The notes under the pieces were generated by a model that had not been told where the DNA came from, made no database searches, and was given only the letters and a program-made list of their open reading frames with translations. From an uncultured Oscillospiraceae bacterium (GTDB lineage Bacteria > Bacillota > Clostridia > Oscillospirales > Ruminococcaceae), in assembly GCA_910579545.1 (NCBI GenBank), contig CAJTVI010000011.1:1-40854 (forward strand): a stretch of DNA of 40,854 bases, given 5' to 3'. A program made the position numbers and the translations under genes. Positions 38,894-40,854 of this stretch are shown in pieces; positions within the stretch are counted from its first letter, which is position 1; every line of letters begins with the position of its first letter.

Positions 38894-40854
38894 TTGCAGA
38901 GAAAACCTCATTTCAACGGCATTTACATTGCGGTGCTGCTGGCGCTTATCATGATGGCGGTCACCCTTTTTACCACCCTTTCGTCCGCGCCCGAAACCAT
39001 GGGCTACTCCCAGGTGGTGCACTATTTCCAGAACAACCAGGTCACCCATTTTGACCTCGACCTCAACACCGGGGTCATTGAACTCAGCCTGAAAGAGGGC
39101 CCCATCCCCCTGCCGGATTCCCAGGCCGCGGCCGGGCAGGGCCGGCCGGGCGGGCTGCTCAACGCCGCGCTGAGCGCCGGCGCCGCCGAGCAGGACGGCC
39201 CCAAAAACGGCGGCAAGGTCAAGGTAAGCTACAAGCTGCCCTACACCGTGTTTTTCATCGAGCATCTGGACGAATACGAGGCCTCCTACAACGCGGCCAA
39301 CCCGGACGCCCCCATGGAATACGACATGACCCCGCCCAAGGCGAGCATCCCCTGGTTTGAGATCATGCTCTACCTCATGCTCATCGGGGGCATGGTGTTC
39401 GTCTTCTTCAATATGTACCGGGGCGGCCAGGGCGGCGGCGTGATGAACGTGGGCCGCGCCAAGGTCAAGGACCAGCAGGAGTCCAAGCGCAAGGCCACCT
39501 TTGCCGACGTGGCCGGGGCCAACGAGGAAAAAGAGGAACTGGAGGAGATCGTCGAGTTCCTCAAAAACCCCGGGCGGTTCAATTCGCTGGGCGCGCGCAT
39601 CCCCCACGGCGTTCTGCTGGTGGGCCCTCCGGGCACCGGCAAAACCCTGCTGGCCCGGGCCTGCGCCGGCGAGGCCGGGGTGCCCTTTTACTCCATCTCC
39701 GGCTCAGACTTTGTGGAGATGTATGTGGGCGTGGGCGCCTCCCGGGTGCGCGACCTCTTTGACAAGGCCAAAAAAAGCATGCCCTGCATCATCTTTATCG
39801 ACGAGATCGACGCGGTGGGCCGCCAGCGCGGCGCGGGCCTCGGCGGCGGGCACGACGAGCGGGAACAGACCCTCAACCAGCTGCTGGTGGAGATGGACGG
39901 CTTTGGCGCCAACGAGGGGGTCATCGTGATCGCGGCCACCAACCGGGCCGATATCCTGGACCGCGCCCTGCTGCGCCCCGGCCGGTTTGACCGGCAGGTG
40001 TATGTGGGCCTGCCGGACGTCAAGGGCCGGGAGGAGATCCTCCGGGTGCACACCCGGCACAAGCCCCTCGCGCCGGACGTCAACCTCAAAACCATCGCCC
40101 AGTCCACCGTCGGCTTTGCCGGCGCGGACCTCGAAAACCTGGTCAACGAGGCGGCGCTGCTGGCCGCCCGGCGGGGCAAAAAGGCGATCACCGAAAAGGA
40201 GATCGAGGAGGCCTCGATCAAGGTGGTGGCCGGCCCCGAAAAGAAGAGCCGGGTGGTCACCGAAAAGGAAAAACGCCTCACCGCCTACCACGAGGCGGGC
40301 CACGCCATCACCAGCTGGTTCTGCCCCACCAACGACCCGGTGCACCAGATCAGCATCATCCCCCGCGGCGCGGCCGGCGGCTACACCATGTACCTGCCGG
40401 ACAAGGATGCCAGCTATGTCACCCGCACTGCCCTGCAGGAGCGGATCGTGAGCCTGCTGGGCGGCCGGGTGGCCGAGCAGCTGGTGTTGGACGATATCTC
40501 CACCGGCGCCTCCAACGACTTAGAGCGGGCCACCGAGACCGCCCGCTCGATGGTGACCCGGTACGGCTTTTCCGAGCGGATGGGCCCGGTGGTCTACGGC
40601 TCGGACCCGCAGCAAACCTTCCTGGGCCGGGATTTCGGCCAGGGCAAGGGCTATTCCGAGACCATCGCGGCCGAGATCGACAGCGAGATCCGGGACATTG
40701 TGGACGAAGCCTACGAGACCGCCCGCCGCACCCTCAGCGAGCATATGGAGGAGCTGCATAAGGTGGCCGCCGCCCTGCTCGAGCGGGAGAAGCTCTCGGG
40801 CGAGGAGTTCAAGGTGATCATGGAAGGGGGCGAGCTGCCGCCCTTCAGTCCCCC
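38894..40854 (+). CDS. ftsH: ATP-dependent zinc metalloprotease FtsH, 3'-truncated by the window
   Basis: FtsH is a membrane-anchored AAA+ protease that degrades damaged membrane proteins and regulators. 653 residues are visible, and the frame is open at the window end. Membrane helices lie at about 9-30 and 156-175 around an extracytoplasmic domain. The AAA module has Walker A GPPGTGKT (244-251), Walker B IIFIDEID, the second region of homology ATNRADILDRALLRPGRFDR and the zinc site HEAGH (466-470) with the third ligand in SNDLERAT. TTG at 38894 follows AGGAG by eight bases; no in-frame ATG precedes it. Confidence 0.96.
   Translation, partial: MQRKPHFNGIYIAVLLALIMMAVTLFTTLSSAPETMGYSQVVHYFQNNQVTHFDLDLNTGVIELSLKEGPIPLPDSQAAAGQGRPGGLLNAALSAGAAEQDGPKNGGKVKVSYKLPYTVFFIEHLDEYEASYNAANPDAPMEYDMTPPKASIPWFEIMLYLMLIGGMVFVFFNMYRGGQGGGVMNVGRAKVKDQQESKRKATFADVAGANEEKEELEEIVEFLKNPGRFNSLGARIPHGVLLVGPPGTGKTLLARACAGEAGVPFYSISGSDFVEMYVGVGASRVRDLFDKAKKSMPCIIFIDEIDAVGRQRGAGLGGGHDEREQTLNQLLVEMDGFGANEGVIVIAATNRADILDRALLRPGRFDRQVYVGLPDVKGREEILRVHTRHKPLAPDVNLKTIAQSTVGFAGADLENLVNEAALLAARRGKKAITEKEIEEASIKVVAGPEKKSRVVTEKEKRLTAYHEAGHAITSWFCPTNDPVHQISIIPRGAAGGYTMYLPDKDASYVTRTALQERIVSLLGGRVAEQLVLDDISTGASNDLERATETARSMVTRYGFSERMGPVVYGSDPQQTFLGRDFGQGKGYSETIAAEIDSEIRDIVDEAYETARRTLSEHMEELHKVAAALLEREKLSGEEFKVIMEGGELPPFSP

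Overview
The window reads as chromosome of a GC-rich Firmicute of the class Clostridia, most like the Oscillospiraceae/Ruminococcaceae. The basis is the gene content and order: prmC-recA-recX-rimO-pgsA-cysS on one side, and rnj-gdpP-rplI-dnaB-tilS-hpt-ftsH on the other. A pyrophosphate-type phosphofructokinase, purine-rich Shine-Dalgarno sites and TTGACA-N17-TATAAT promoters agree with this. No taxonomic search was run.

Layout. 1-9519 (plus): end of prmC, recA/recX, the methylthiotransferase rimO, phospholipid synthase pgsA, cysS and a very large double GT-C glycosyltransferase. 9594-15588 (mostly minus): PPi-phosphofructokinase, a 249-bp inverted-repeat element, a DUF4349 lipoprotein (plus), a two-gene chromate-type transporter, and the ribosome GTPase typA. 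15702-16088: a small type I toxin-antitoxin locus. 16089-27487: an integrated 11.4-kb island in the 3' end of tRNA-Val(GAC). 28016-29543 (minus): a low-GC methyltransferase and a VTT membrane protein. 29759-40854 (plus): RNase J, the c-di-AMP phosphodiesterase GdpP, ribosomal protein L9, replicative helicase DnaB, TilS, Hpt and FtsH (cut by the window end).

The island is the most interesting part. It has a 24-bp direct repeat at both ends, tandem 11-bp integrase arm sites just inside both ends, a tyrosine integrase, a divergent repressor/Cro-type switch with a symmetric operator, a Rha-type regulator, a P4-type primase-helicase followed by an iteron-flanked AT-rich segment, several small unknown genes, an ImmA/IrrE peptidase, a sigma-like regulator and a small terminase subunit. 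It has no large terminase, portal, capsid or tail gene. This is the architecture of a phage-inducible chromosomal island (PICI, SaPI-like), here in a high-GC Clostridium.

The island also carries a second copy of the type I toxin-antitoxin locus; its sister copy lies just outside attL. In both copies a 27-residue hydrophobic peptide gene faces a convergent small RNA with a near-consensus promoter and its own terminator. Between this module and the repressor lies about 900 bp without a convincing gene. It is filled with TGTC...GACA dyads and a 9/10-bp-phased GCCACC/GGTGGC array, and I cannot match it to a known feature. These non-coding structures are the best candidates for something undescribed.
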